DNA from: Blastococcus sp. TF02-8
GTDB taxonomy: Bacteria; Actinomycetota; Actinomycetes; Mycobacteriales; Geodermatophilaceae
DNA length: 64,000 nt
Direction: 5' to 3'
Assembly (NCBI RefSeq): GCF_003319175.1
Contig: NZ_QOHK01000001.1
Location: forward strand, 496,001-560,000
Part shown: in pieces, positions 1 to 8,888 of the stretch
How positions within the stretch are numbered: the stretch's first letter is position 1
Layout: each line of letters opens with the position of its first letter
Notes under the pieces: model-generated
What the model was told of the DNA's origin: nothing
The model's input: the letters and a program-made list of their open reading frames with translations, nothing else
Database searches by the model: none
Translations under genes and position numbers: made by a program

Positions 1-852
1 GTTGCCGGTGTCGATGCTCCAGTTGCCGCCGCTCTCGCACCGGGCGACGGCGTCCCAGTCGTGCCCAGGCGCGGGAGCCGGCGCCGGGGCGCCGCCGGTC
101 GTCGGGGCGGGCCGCGGCGGTGCCGGCACGGTGCGGCGGGCGGCCACCTGCTGGGCGACCAGCGCGCTCCGGGCCTGCTCGAGCTGCGCCTGCAGGTCGG
201 CCTGCTGGGCCTGCAGCTGGGTCAGCTGCTCGGTCGCGCGGGCCCCGACGGCCTCCGCAGAGGCCACGGCCGCCTGGGCGGTGTCCCGCGCACGGTCGGC
301 CTCGGCGAGGGCTTCCTGCACGACCGACTCGCTCTCCGCCGCATGCTGCTGCGCTGCCGCGGCCGACGCCAACACCTCGGTACGTCCCGCGCCGACGACC
401 TCCAGCAGTGCTGCCCGCTCCACAAGCTGCGCGGGGCTCCCAGCGGTGAGCAGCCCGGCCAGGGTCGGCGACGTGGTGCCCGACATGTAGCTGGTCCGCG
501 CGAAGGCCACCACGGCGTCGCGGGCGGCGGTCAGCTCGTCCTGCGCCTGCTGCGCCACCCGCCCTGCGGCCTGCGCCGCGGCGGACGTGGCCGCGTACGC
601 CTGCTGCTGCGCCTCGGCGTCGGCTCGCGCCCGGGCGAGCTCCGCGCCCGCGCGGTCCACCTCGTTCTGCGCCACGCCCAGCCGGCCCAGCAGCTCGCCG
701 ACCCGGACCGTCGCCGCCTGGGCGGCCTGCTCGGCGGCGGTGACCCGCGGGTCCGCCGGCGCCGCCGACGCCGTTCCGCACAGGAGGCCCAGACCGAGCG
801 CTGCGCCCACGACGACCCGCCCGAGCCGAGGAGTCCACCGTCGCACGACCAC
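1..852 (-). CDS. Secreted coiled-coil protein with C-terminal Rpf (transglycosylase-like) domain, truncated at window edge
   Basis: Reading leftward, the protein begins with a basic stretch and a hydrophobic signal segment ending near TASAAPAD. About 200 residues of Ala/Gln/Glu-rich coiled coil follow, containing VVAFARTSYMSG and QLVERAALLEVVG, then a Pro/Ala linker. The last readable residues, WDAVARCESGGNWSIDTGN, are the opening of the resuscitation-promoting-factor domain; the Glu of CESGG is the family's catalytic residue. The rest of the domain lies beyond base 1. Rpf proteins are exported peptidoglycan-cleaving enzymes that act in regrowth and division. A GTG at 852 was chosen because GGAAGG lies 7 nt upstream; GTG at 858 is in frame but too close to that site. 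The coiled coil closely matches the NlpC/P60 protein at 15631-16968. Confidence 0.85.
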   Translation of the reverse strand, partial: MVVRRWTPRLGRVVVGAALGLGLLCGTASAAPADPRVTAAEQAAQAATVRVGELLGRLGVAQNEVDRAGAELARARADAEAQQQAYAATSAAAQAAGRVAQQAQDELTAARDAVVAFARTSYMSGTTSPTLAGLLTAGSPAQLVERAALLEVVGAGRTEVLASAAAAQQHAAESESVVQEALAEADRARDTAQAAVASAEAVGARATEQLTQLQAQQADLQAQLEQARSALVAQQVAARRTVPAPPRPAPTTGGAPAPAPAPGHDWDAVARCESGGNWSIDTGN

Positions 853-1038
853 ACGCACCCCTTCCGTCACCGGCGCACCAGGGTGCACGGAGCCTGGGGC
901 GCCGGAGGCCCGACACGCGTCGGCGTCCCTTACACGGCCGCCGGATCGTTACCGTCCGCTCCACGGCGGGCCGTGGCAGCATCGGCGGCGCTGTGTCCGC
1001 CGCCGTCGCGCGGTGGCCCCTCCTATCTGCGAGGCGAC

Positions 1039-2217
1039 ATGGACTTCACGCTCCCCGACTCCGCCCTGGCCGTCCGCGACGGAGTGCGCGGGGTCGCGGC
1101 GAAGTACGACCACGCCTACTGGTCGCGCTGCGAGGAGGAGCACCGCTTCCCCACGGAGGCCTGGCGCGACCTGGCCGACGGCGGCTGGCTCGGGCTGTCG
1201 GTGCCCGAGGAGTACGGCGGCGGCGGCCAGGGGCTGCTCGAGCTCGCGGTCGCCTGCGAGACGCTCGCCGCCTCGGGCGGCACGGCCGGGATCTTCCTCT
1301 ACATCCTCACGCCGGGCTTCGGCGCGATGACGCTGGCCCGGCACGGCACGCCCGAGCAGAAGGCCGCGATCCTGCCCGGCGTCGCCGACGGCAGCGTGCA
1401 GTTCGCCCTCGGGCTCACCGAACCCGACGCGGGCAGCAACGCCCTGGAGATCAGCACGCAGGCGCGCCGGGACGGCGAGGACTTCCTCATCCGCGGGCAG
1501 AAGGTGTGGATCTCCGGGTTGGAGAACGCCGACTGGATGATCGCGGTGACCCGCACGATCCCGGCGGCGGAGGCGAGGCCCCGCACCGCGGGCTTCACGC
1601 TCTTCCTGGTCGACGTGAAGGAGGCGGTGGCGAACGGGCAGCTGAGCTACACGCCGATCCCGAAGCTGGGCGGCAACGTCGTCACCAGCAGCCAGGTCTT
1701 CCTCGACGACCTGCGGGTGCCGGCCGACCGGGTGCTGGGCGAGGTCGACCAGGGCTTCCCGGTGCTGTGGGACGTGCTCAACCCGGAGCGGATCCTCGCC
1801 GCGGCCGGCGGGGTCGGCGGCGCGGAGGCGGCGCTGGCCCTGGCCTGCGACTACGCCCGGGAACGCACGGTGTTCGGCCGGCCCATCGGGGCCAACCAGG
1901 CGGTGCAGTTCCCGCTCGCGCAGATCAAGGCGAAGACCGAGCTCGCCCGGCTGATGACCTACAAGGCCGCCTGGCTGTTCGACCAGGGCCTGCCCTGCGG
2001 CACCGAGACCAACATCGCCAAGCTCACCGGCGCGCAGGTCGCCTGGGAGGCGGCGAACCAGGCCTTCCAGACCTACGGCGGCATGGCCTACTCCAAGGAC
2101 CACCCGGTGGAACGGCTGTTCCGCGACTCCCGCATCGCCAAGAACATCCCCGTGGCCGAGGAGCTGATCCTCGCCCACCTCGGCACGCAGGTGCTGGGAC
2201 TCCCTCGCTCCTACTGA
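1039..2217 (+). CDS. Acyl-CoA dehydrogenase (FadE family)
   Basis: This 392-residue FAD flavoenzyme oxidises an acyl-CoA to the trans-2-enoyl-CoA. It shows the family order: N-terminal helical domain, FALGLTEPDAGSNA in the beta domain near residues 131-144, then YARERTVFGRPIG and the QTYGGMAY motif in the C-terminal helical domain. The usual MCAD-type catalytic Glu in YEG is absent (Pro at that place). Glu250 in NPERILAAAG sits where isovaleryl- and long-chain acyl-CoA dehydrogenases carry their base. The substrate is not predictable. The ATG at 1039 has GAGG about 5 nt upstream, and the protein aligns from there; the long open frame further upstream is antisense to the rpf gene. It converges with the DoxX gene, overlapping it by 7 bp. 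Confidence 0.92.
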   Translation: MDFTLPDSALAVRDGVRGVAAKYDHAYWSRCEEEHRFPTEAWRDLADGGWLGLSVPEEYGGGGQGLLELAVACETLAASGGTAGIFLYILTPGFGAMTLARHGTPEQKAAILPGVADGSVQFALGLTEPDAGSNALEISTQARRDGEDFLIRGQKVWISGLENADWMIAVTRTIPAAEARPRTAGFTLFLVDVKEAVANGQLSYTPIPKLGGNVVTSSQVFLDDLRVPADRVLGEVDQGFPVLWDVLNPERILAAAGGVGGAEAALALACDYARERTVFGRPIGANQAVQFPLAQIKAKTELARLMTYKAAWLFDQGLPCGTETNIAKLTGAQVAWEAANQAFQTYGGMAYSKDHPVERLFRDSRIAKNIPVAEELILAHLGTQVLGLPRSY

Positions 2218-2612
2218 GCCGGCCGGCGCCGCAGCCAGCCGCCGCCGTAGAGCGCCCACAGCACCAGGAGGGGCTGGAAGAACAGCCGGACCAGCCGCTT
2301 GGTGTCGGTGTCCAGCCCGAAGGCGCTGGTCCCCTCCAGGTACTGCGCGACGTTGCCCGGGAAGATCGCGACGAAGAACGCCGCCAGCAGCCCGCCGATC
2401 AGCCGCTGCCGTCTCGGAAGCGCGACGAAGGCCGCCCCCAGGGCGATCTCGGCGACGCCGGAGCCGAGCACCGTCAGGTCGTCGTCCAGCGGGAACCACT
2501 CGGGCACCTGGGCCTGGAACTCCTGCCGCTGCGTGGTCAGGTGCAGCACCCCGGCGCCGACCATGGTCGCCCCGAGGACGAGTCGGGCGGCGGTGCGGGC
2601 GACGGTCGGCAC
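2211..2612 (-). CDS. DoxX-family small membrane protein
   Basis: This 133-residue protein has four probable membrane helices (around residues 8-26, 47-65, 70-88 and 108-124), the topology and size of DoxX/SURF4-like proteins. It has the amphipathic loop typical of uncharacterised actinobacterial members (HLTTQRQEFQAQVPEWFP). The role of this subfamily is not established; relatives are tied to thiol redox or quinone metabolism, and nothing here decides between them. The GTG start lies 6 nt after a TACCGT box, so the mRNA is probably leaderless although the gene directly follows the DAHP synthase stop. Confidence 0.75.
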   Translation of the reverse strand: MPTVARTAARLVLGATMVGAGVLHLTTQRQEFQAQVPEWFPLDDDLTVLGSGVAEIALGAAFVALPRRQRLIGGLLAAFFVAIFPGNVAQYLEGTSAFGLDTDTKRLVRLFFQPLLVLWALYGGGWLRRRPAQ

Positions 2613-2618
2613 GGACGA

Positions 2619-2624
2619 ACGGTA
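2619..2624 (-). promoter_or_regulatory. -10 box TACCGT, leaderless promoter of DoxX gene
   Basis: TACCGT on the minus strand ends 6 nt before the GTG start at 2612. This spacing puts the transcript 5' end at or next to the start codon. Confidence 0.5.
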
Positions 2625-2634
2625 GCCGGGCAGG

Positions 2635-3840
2635 TCAGCCGCGCCGGGCGCGGGCGGCCTCCGCCAGCTCGGCGACCATCGCCTCGGTGGTCGGCAGGTC
2701 GACGCACGCGTCGGTCACGCTCCGGCCGTACTCCAGGCGTTCGGGGTGCTCCTGGTCGAGGTCCTGCCGGCCGGCGACCAGGTTGCTCTCGACCATGACA
2801 CCGCGGATCGCGCTCTCCCCACCGGCGATCTGACCGGCCAGGTCGCGCACGACCTCGATCTGGCGCAGGTGGTTCTTCTGGCTGTTGCCGTGGGAGGCGT
2901 CGACCACGACCACCTGCGGGAGCCCCCGCTCGGACAACCGCTGCCGCAGGTCGGCGATGTGCTGGGCGGAGTAGTTCGGGCCGTCCTTGGCGCCGCGCAG
3001 GATCACGTGCCCGGTCGCGTTGCCCGTCGTCGACAGCTGGGCGGAGACCCCGTGGGCGTCGACGCCGAGGAACTCGTGCGGCGACCGCGCCGTCACGACC
3101 GCCTGGATCGCCGACTCGACGCTGCCCTCCGGCGAGTTCTTGAACCCGACCACCGAGGAGAAGCCCGAGACCCGCTCGCGGGCGGTCTGGTCGGTGACGT
3201 TGCGGGCGCCGACCCCGTTGTAGGTGACCAGCCCGTTGACGTACTGCGGGGTGAGCGCGTTCAGCGGCTCCGCCGCCACCGGGACGCCGAGCGCGGTGAT
3301 CCGGCACATGAGCATCCGGGTGGCCACCAGCCCCACGCTGATCCGGCTGGAGCCGTCGAGGAACGGGTCGTAGACGAAGCCCTTCCAGTCGACCTCGGTG
3401 CGCGGCTTCTCGGTGTAGGTGCGCATCAGGATCTCGAGGTCCGCGCCGTGCCGCTGCCGCATCCGCGCGATGAAGGCGGCGTACTCCAGCGCGGCCTCCG
3501 GGTCGTGGATCGAGCAGGGGCCGGCGATCACGGCCAGCCGCTGGTCGGCGCCGGTCAGGATCTCGGCCATGGCCCGCCGGGCGGTCCGCGTCGTCTGCAC
3601 CGACGTGCCCGACAGGGGGACGACGGCGGCGACCGAGGCCGGGGTGACGACGACGGAGAGCCCGGTGATCCGCGCGTTGACCAGGTCCCCGAGGTCGACG
3701 GCGTCCTCCGGGGAGACGCCGACCGCCCGCTGGACCGCGGGCAGCGCGTCGGCGAGGGCGGCGTCGATCTGCCCGTTCACCCGGGTCTGGACGTCGAGCA
3801 GCAGGTCCGCGACGCGGGTCGCGTCGTCCAGGATCGTCAC
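2635..3840 (-). CDS. aroG: Type I 3-deoxy-7-phosphoheptulonate (DAHP) synthase
   Basis: It condenses phosphoenolpyruvate and erythrose 4-phosphate, the first step of the shikimate pathway. This 401-residue protein carries the type I (AroFGH) signatures AGPCSIHD (about residue 105), KPRT, KNSPEG (about 233), DASHGNSQKN (about 313) and a late ESN. It has roughly 50 extra N-terminal residues compared with the E. coli enzymes. Many actinomycetes rely on the unrelated type II enzyme, so this may be a second isozyme; that is inference. The GTG start overlaps the SNF2 helicase stop in a GTGA, so it is translationally coupled to that gene. Confidence 0.93.
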   Translation of the reverse strand: MTILDDATRVADLLLDVQTRVNGQIDAALADALPAVQRAVGVSPEDAVDLGDLVNARITGLSVVVTPASVAAVVPLSGTSVQTTRTARRAMAEILTGADQRLAVIAGPCSIHDPEAALEYAAFIARMRQRHGADLEILMRTYTEKPRTEVDWKGFVYDPFLDGSSRISVGLVATRMLMCRITALGVPVAAEPLNALTPQYVNGLVTYNGVGARNVTDQTARERVSGFSSVVGFKNSPEGSVESAIQAVVTARSPHEFLGVDAHGVSAQLSTTGNATGHVILRGAKDGPNYSAQHIADLRQRLSERGLPQVVVVDASHGNSQKNHLRQIEVVRDLAGQIAGGESAIRGVMVESNLVAGRQDLDQEHPERLEYGRSVTDACVDLPTTEAMVAELAEAARARRG

Positions 3841-5972
3841 CGGTTCTCCAGGGCGTCGGTGAGCAGCGCGACCAGCGCCTCGAGCTGCACGTCGGTCGAG
3901 GACTGCACCTCCTCGTCCGAGCCGTCGAGCGCCCGGGCGGCCAGGCCCGCCTTGCTGTCGATGAGCTCGGCGATGCGGGAGTCGAGCGTCTGCGCGGCGA
4001 TGATCCGCCAGGCGGTGACCGGCTCGGTCTGGCCGATGCGGTGGCTGCGGTCGATCGCCTGCGTCTGCTCGGCGTCGGTCCAGGAGAGCTCGGCGAGCAC
4101 GATGTTGGAGGCCACCTGCAGGTTGAGGCCGACGCCGGCCGCGGTGAGCGAGCAGACCGCGACGGCGACGTCGGCGTCCTTCACGAACGCGTCGATGTTC
4201 TTCTGCCGCGCCGTGGGCGTCTGGTCCCCGCGGATCGAGGAGTAGCGGATGCCGAGCTTGTCGAGCGTCTCCTCCGCGGTGTCCATGACGTCGACGTGCT
4301 TGGCGAAGAACACGACCTTGCCGGCGCTGCGGGCCAGCTGTGCGGCGTAGTCGGCGACGAGGCCGGCCTTGGCCTGCCCGATGCGCCGCATCATGCTGAA
4401 GACGTTCTCGCCGGTGGTCTTCGTTGTCGTGTCCTTGAGCTCCCAGCCGGCGACCTTGCGGACGAGTTCGCGGTCGATCTCCTCGACGACGGTCGCGGAC
4501 TCGCGCGCCGCGAGCGCGCTGTCGTACCGCTTGACCAGACGGGCAGCCAGCTCGCGCTCGGCCGCCCGGATGGACCGGCCGGCCTTGTCGTCGAGCTCCA
4601 CGGGCAGGTCGGCGATGCGGCGGGCCGGGATGTCGGCGGCGACGTCGACCTTGCGGCGGCGCACGATGCCGAGGTCGATCACGCACTGGCGGGCGGCCGG
4701 GTAGAAACCCGGATCCGCAGGCGTGAAGCCGGTGTCCTCCAGGCACTGCATCAGCTCACCGAGCGGCTTCTCGTCGTCGATCCAGCCGAGGAACTGCCAG
4801 ATGGCCCGGAAGTCCTCGATGTCGTTGATCAGCGGCGTGCCGGTCAGCGCCATCAGCAACGGCCGCGGGGTGCGGGAGCGGATGCGCTCGGAGAGCTCGA
4901 GGACGTGCTGGGAACGCTGCGAGGTCTTGTTCTTGATGAAGTGCGCCTCGTCGACGACCATCCCGCGGAAGCCGAAGTCCCCGATCCAGCCCACGTGCCG
5001 GTCGAGCACCTCGTAGTTGACGACGACGATGTCGGCGAAGGCGTCGATCGTCTCGCCGTTGCCCTGGATGACCGTCGCAGGCCGGTGCGGCGTCCAGCGC
5101 GCGGCCTCGCGGGCCCAGTTGGTCTTCACGACGTTCGGCACGACCACCAGCAGCGGGAACGCCTGCGCCGCCTCGGCCGCCAGCAGCGACTGGGCAGTCT
5201 TGCCCAGACCCGGCTCGTCGGCGAGCAGGAACGTGCGGTGCCCCTGTGCCGCGGCGGCGACGACCTGCCCCTGGTGCGGCATGAGCTCCAGCCCGGCCGG
5301 GGTGAACTGCGAGCTCGGGAAGGGCAGCGACATGCAGGCGGGGGCGCCGCCACCGGCCCGCTCGAAGGAGTTCAGCAGCGGGCTGAGCAGCTCCCAGCCC
5401 ATCAGCCGGCGCGGCTTGGCCGCGACCGGCCGGGCGGCGGAGAAGTCGGGGGCAAGGAAGGGGTTGGCCAGCTGCCGGGAGATCACCGACTGCGGCACGA
5501 CCTTGCGCTCGGGGGCGGCCGGCGCCGTCTCCACCTCGGGGGCGGGCGGGGCGACCTCCTCCGGCGTGTCGATCCCGGCCGCCTCGAGCATCTCCCGCTT
5601 CAGCGCGCGGGCCGCGTCGGAGGCGACGGCGTCGTCGGCGAGCAGGGCCAGCAGGCCCGACTCCCGGACGGCGGTGGTGGCGAGGATCGTGGCGATCCCG
5701 TCCAGCCGCTTGAGCTGCTCGCCGCGGCGGGCCTCCCCCAGCGTCGAGTCCGCCTGCACCCGGGCGCGCTCCTCGCGCAGCACCAGGGCGATGGCCTGGA
5801 ACTCGGCGCGGACCGACGGGGTGACCCGGCCGCGCTTCACCGCACCCTCGACCTCGCGGACGGCGCGGGCGAGCACCGCGATCACGTCGCCGCCCTCGCG
5901 GACACGCCGCTGGCGCTGGTTGCGCGGGGCGTTGCGCCGCGCGCCCGTCGACCGACGAGCTGGTCCTGCCAC
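3837..5972 (-). CDS. SNF2-family DEAD/DEAH-box ATPase (helicase-like)
   Basis: This 711-residue protein has about 200 residues of helical N-terminus rich in Ala and Glu, then an SNF2 ATPase core. Visible motifs are DEPGLGKTAQS (Walker A, about residue 252), VDEAHFIKN (DEAH box, about 340), TGTPLIN (motif III), FFAKHVDVMD, and GVGLNLQ...QAIDRSHRIGQT (motifs V/VI, about 615-640). The family translocates on duplex DNA and remodels protein-DNA complexes; the cellular target here is unknown. No nuclease domain or defence partner is visible. The GTG at 5972 was chosen for a strong GGAGGAGGA just upstream; the frame stays open to 6281 but that stretch is not domain-like. It is followed directly by the DAHP synthase gene, an unexpected partner. 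Confidence 0.9.
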   Translation of the reverse strand: MAGPARRSTGARRNAPRNQRQRRVREGGDVIAVLARAVREVEGAVKRGRVTPSVRAEFQAIALVLREERARVQADSTLGEARRGEQLKRLDGIATILATTAVRESGLLALLADDAVASDAARALKREMLEAAGIDTPEEVAPPAPEVETAPAAPERKVVPQSVISRQLANPFLAPDFSAARPVAAKPRRLMGWELLSPLLNSFERAGGGAPACMSLPFPSSQFTPAGLELMPHQGQVVAAAAQGHRTFLLADEPGLGKTAQSLLAAEAAQAFPLLVVVPNVVKTNWAREAARWTPHRPATVIQGNGETIDAFADIVVVNYEVLDRHVGWIGDFGFRGMVVDEAHFIKNKTSQRSQHVLELSERIRSRTPRPLLMALTGTPLINDIEDFRAIWQFLGWIDDEKPLGELMQCLEDTGFTPADPGFYPAARQCVIDLGIVRRRKVDVAADIPARRIADLPVELDDKAGRSIRAAERELAARLVKRYDSALAARESATVVEEIDRELVRKVAGWELKDTTTKTTGENVFSMMRRIGQAKAGLVADYAAQLARSAGKVVFFAKHVDVMDTAEETLDKLGIRYSSIRGDQTPTARQKNIDAFVKDADVAVAVCSLTAAGVGLNLQVASNIVLAELSWTDAEQTQAIDRSHRIGQTEPVTAWRIIAAQTLDSRIAELIDSKAGLAARALDGSDEEVQSSTDVQLEALVALLTDALENR

Positions 5973-6315
5973 GTACTCCTCCTCCGGGCACCCGGCACGG
6001 GCACCACGACGCGCTACCGCGGACGGCCCCGGTCCGGCGGCCGGGGCCGTGGACGGAGGAACCGCGGGGCTGCTGCGCCGGCGTCCACGGATCCGTGGGC
6101 GGTCGACGCCTCCGGGAACGGTTCCGTCGTGGGCAGACAGCCACCGGGATCGCCGGGGCACCCACGCGAGAGCAGAAGTCGTCGCCGGTGGAACGGCCCG
6201 TGCGGACCGCCGCCGTCCCCAGAGTAGCGCCTGGCGCCGGCCGGGGCCCGACCTGCGGGTGCGGTGACCACCCGCGAGCACGACTCGGGGACGACGTCCC
6301 TCGCCGGCGCTGCGG
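5973..6315. other. Gene-free stretch upstream of the SNF2 gene
   Basis: No convincing gene lies here. It contains a perfect 14-bp palindrome CCACGGATCCGTGG at 6085-6098 and an 11-bp GGAACGGTTCC at 6115-6125. Both lie between a possible -10 box (6221-6226) and the SNF2 start, so they would be in the leader or near the promoter. Confidence 0.4.
6221..6226 (-). promoter_or_regulatory. Possible -10 box TACTCT for SNF2-aroG
   Basis: TACTCT on the minus strand is the only good TANNNT match in the region upstream of the SNF2 gene. It would give a leader of about 240 nt. No clear -35 is visible. Confidence 0.25.
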
Positions 6316-6883
<568 letters not shown>

Positions 6884-7077
6884 GGGTCCTCCTGCGACTG
6901 CAGGATCCGGCCGATGACGGGGACATGCCTCCGAGCTTGCGACGGGATCCGGCGTCCGCGGCCGCCGGGCTCACGCGCCTCACGCGTCGCCTGTCACCTC
7001 GCGCTTCGCACGGGTCGCGAGAGTCGCACGGGCAACATGTGACGAAGGGGAACGGTCCGTCTCGTCCGTCTCGACCT

Positions 7078-7106
7078 GACACTGAGCGCACTCGGCTGCT
7101 TACTGT
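7078..7106 (+). promoter_or_regulatory. Possible promoter of the HTH gene at 7177
   Basis: TGACAC (7078-7083) and TACTGT (7101-7106) are separated by 17 nt and lie about 70 nt before the GTG start. The sequence around them is locally less G+C-rich than its surroundings. Confidence 0.4.
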
Positions 7107-7176
7107 GGGTGTCAGCAAGGGCGCAGCCGGTAGACACCGGGACGAGGCGTCCACCACCCCCGCGAGAGGAAACGAC

Positions 7177-7545
7177 GTGTCCCTTCCCCAGCGCTCCACC
7201 GCCCAGACCCTCGCCCGCCCGGCCGCCTACGGCCAGCGCCCCGCTCCCCGCCCGGCCATGCACGGCGCCTACCCCGCCGCGCGGATGATGCCCGCCGGCG
7301 CCCGCCCGCAGCAGCCCGTCGCCCCCGCGGCGCAGCGTCCCGTGCCGGAGCAGCGTCCCGCCCCGCGCGCCGTCAGCTTCCTCACCGTCGCCGAGGTCGC
7401 GGCGATCATGCGGGTCTCCAAGATGACCGTGTACCGCCTGGTCCACGGCGGTGAGCTCTCCGCCGTTCGCGTCGGCCGCTCCTTCCGCGTGCCGGAGACC
7501 GCCGTCCGCGAGTACCTCTCCGAGGCGCGCACCGACGTCGCCTGA
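7177..7545 (+). CDS. Small HTH (excisionase/BldC-type) DNA-binding protein
   Basis: This 122-residue protein has a 60-residue Pro/Ala/Arg/Gln-rich disordered N-terminus. A compact winged helix-turn-helix follows: FLTVAEVAAIMRVSKMTVY, then RLVHGGELSAVRVGRSFRVPE. This is the MerR-like 'excisionase' fold seen in actinobacterial BldC-like regulators. No recombinase or phage gene is nearby, so a chromosomal regulator is more likely than a true excisionase. The GTG at 7177 follows GAGAGGAAACGAC, a good ribosome site; the open frame continues far upstream through the sulfotransferase remnant region and is not coding there. Confidence 0.85.
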   Translation: MSLPQRSTAQTLARPAAYGQRPAPRPAMHGAYPAARMMPAGARPQQPVAPAAQRPVPEQRPAPRAVSFLTVAEVAAIMRVSKMTVYRLVHGGELSAVRVGRSFRVPETAVREYLSEARTDVA

Positions 7546-7765
7546 TCGACCCGGGGAGGACCGGACCGGGAGCCCGACGGCGACCGACGAACCCCCGGCC
7601 GCGGTGAAGCGGACCGGTCACCCCCGCCCTCCGCGCCTCACCCCCGTCTGCGGCGTCGCAGCGACGTCGAAAGACCCTGGTCCGCGGCAGTGACCGCGAG
7701 GACGCTCGCGGTGTCGGCGGCGGGGAACGCCGCCCGCCGCCCACCGCCGAGGGCCGGGAGGGGCC

Positions 7766-8878
7766 ATGGCCAAGCGTCTGGTGATCTGCTGCGACGGAAC
7801 CTGGAACACCCCGGACCAGGCGGCCGAGGGCCGGCCTTGCCCGACCAACGTGACCAAGGTGGCGCTGGAGGTCGCCCCGAGGGGAGACGACGGCCGCGAC
7901 CAGTGCGTCTACTACCTGCGCGGCGTCGGCACCGAGAAGGGTGAGCGCCTCCGTGGCGGCGGGTTCGGGATGGGGTTGTCCCGCAACGTCCAGGACGCGT
8001 ACCGGACCATCGTGCAGAACTTCGAGCCCGGCGACGAGATCTTCCTGTTCGGCTTCAGCCGCGGCGCCTTCACCGCGCGCAGCACGGTCGGGTTCGTGCG
8101 CAACTGCGGCGTGCTCAAGCCGCAGGAAGCGCACCGCGTCGAGGAGGCGTACGAGCTCTACCGGGCCCGCGGCGCCCATCCGCGCGGCACGGAGTCCGAG
8201 CTGTTCCGCCGCTCGTACTCGTGGGAAGCGGAGATCACCTTCATCGGCGTGTGGGACACCGTCGGCGCCCTCGGCATCCCCGTGCGGGGCATGGGGTGGC
8301 TCAACCGCCGGTGGGCCTTCCACGACACCAAGTTGAGCTCCATCGTGAAGAACGCCTTCCACGCCCTGGCGATCGACGAGCAGCGGGGTCCGTTCCGGCC
8401 GACGCTCTGGGAGCCGCACGACGAGGACGCCCACCCGGTCGGTCAGCGGCTGGAACAGGTCTGGTTCTCCGGCGTCCACTGCGGCGTCGGAGGCGGGTAC
8501 GCCGACACCGGCCTCTCGGACATCGCCCTGCTGTGGATGGTGGAGCGGGCCAAGGAGTGCGGCCTCACCTTCCTGCCGGACGCGTTCTCCTCGCTGCCGG
8601 AGGGCCGGCGACCGACGGACAACCGTCCCCACCCCCTACCGTGCGCCGACGGGCCGCTGCGGGACTCGCGCACCGCGCTGTACAAGCTGTTGCCCCGGCA
8701 CCACCGGCGCATCGGCAGCACCCACGAGCGCACCGAGACCGTGGCCTCCACCGCCGTCCTCCGGCATCGGCAGATCCCGACATACCGCCCGCCGGGCCTG
8801 GAGTCCTACCTGGAGCGGCGCGGACCGCTGACCGACCTCGAGCCGGACCTCAAGGCGACCGGCTTCCGGCATCCCTGA
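7766..8878 (+). CDS. DUF2235-domain alpha/beta hydrolase
   Basis: This 370-residue protein begins MAKRLVICCDGTWNTPDQ, the hallmark of DUF2235, and carries the nucleophile elbow LFGFSRGAFTAR (Ser near residue 98). GVWDTVGALGIP and an HCGVGGGYADTGLSD segment follow, which in this family supply the later acidic and His residues. Some DUF2235 proteins (Tle1 group) are type VI secretion phospholipases; no secretion genes are present here, there is no signal peptide, and the substrate is unknown. GGGAGGGGCC precedes the ATG. It converges on the 181-aa membrane-anchored gene with a 10-bp gap. Confidence 0.88.
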   Translation: MAKRLVICCDGTWNTPDQAAEGRPCPTNVTKVALEVAPRGDDGRDQCVYYLRGVGTEKGERLRGGGFGMGLSRNVQDAYRTIVQNFEPGDEIFLFGFSRGAFTARSTVGFVRNCGVLKPQEAHRVEEAYELYRARGAHPRGTESELFRRSYSWEAEITFIGVWDTVGALGIPVRGMGWLNRRWAFHDTKLSSIVKNAFHALAIDEQRGPFRPTLWEPHDEDAHPVGQRLEQVWFSGVHCGVGGGYADTGLSDIALLWMVERAKECGLTFLPDAFSSLPEGRRPTDNRPHPLPCADGPLRDSRTALYKLLPRHHRRIGSTHERTETVASTAVLRHRQIPTYRPPGLESYLERRGPLTDLEPDLKATGFRHP

Positions 8879-8888
8879 CCCGCGGTGC

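Noticed and set aside
61-1038. Upstream extension of the acyl-CoA dehydrogenase frame
   Set aside because: The stretch is antisense to the rpf-type gene, which has signal peptide, coiled coil and Rpf motif, and the dehydrogenase domain begins at 1039.
853-1038. c-di-AMP (ydaO-type) riboswitch upstream of the rpf gene
   Set aside because: Such switches precede many actinobacterial rpf and NlpC genes, so I looked for the GGGGTGAAT-type core here and at 16969-17095 and did not find it.
5973-6281. N-terminal extension of the SNF2 protein
   Set aside because: The residues are Arg/Gly/Pro-rich with no fold, whereas GTG 5972 has a strong ribosome site.
7177-7545. Phage excisionase as evidence of a mobile element
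   Set aside because: No integrase, attachment repeat or phage gene lies nearby; the fold also occurs in ordinary actinobacterial regulators.
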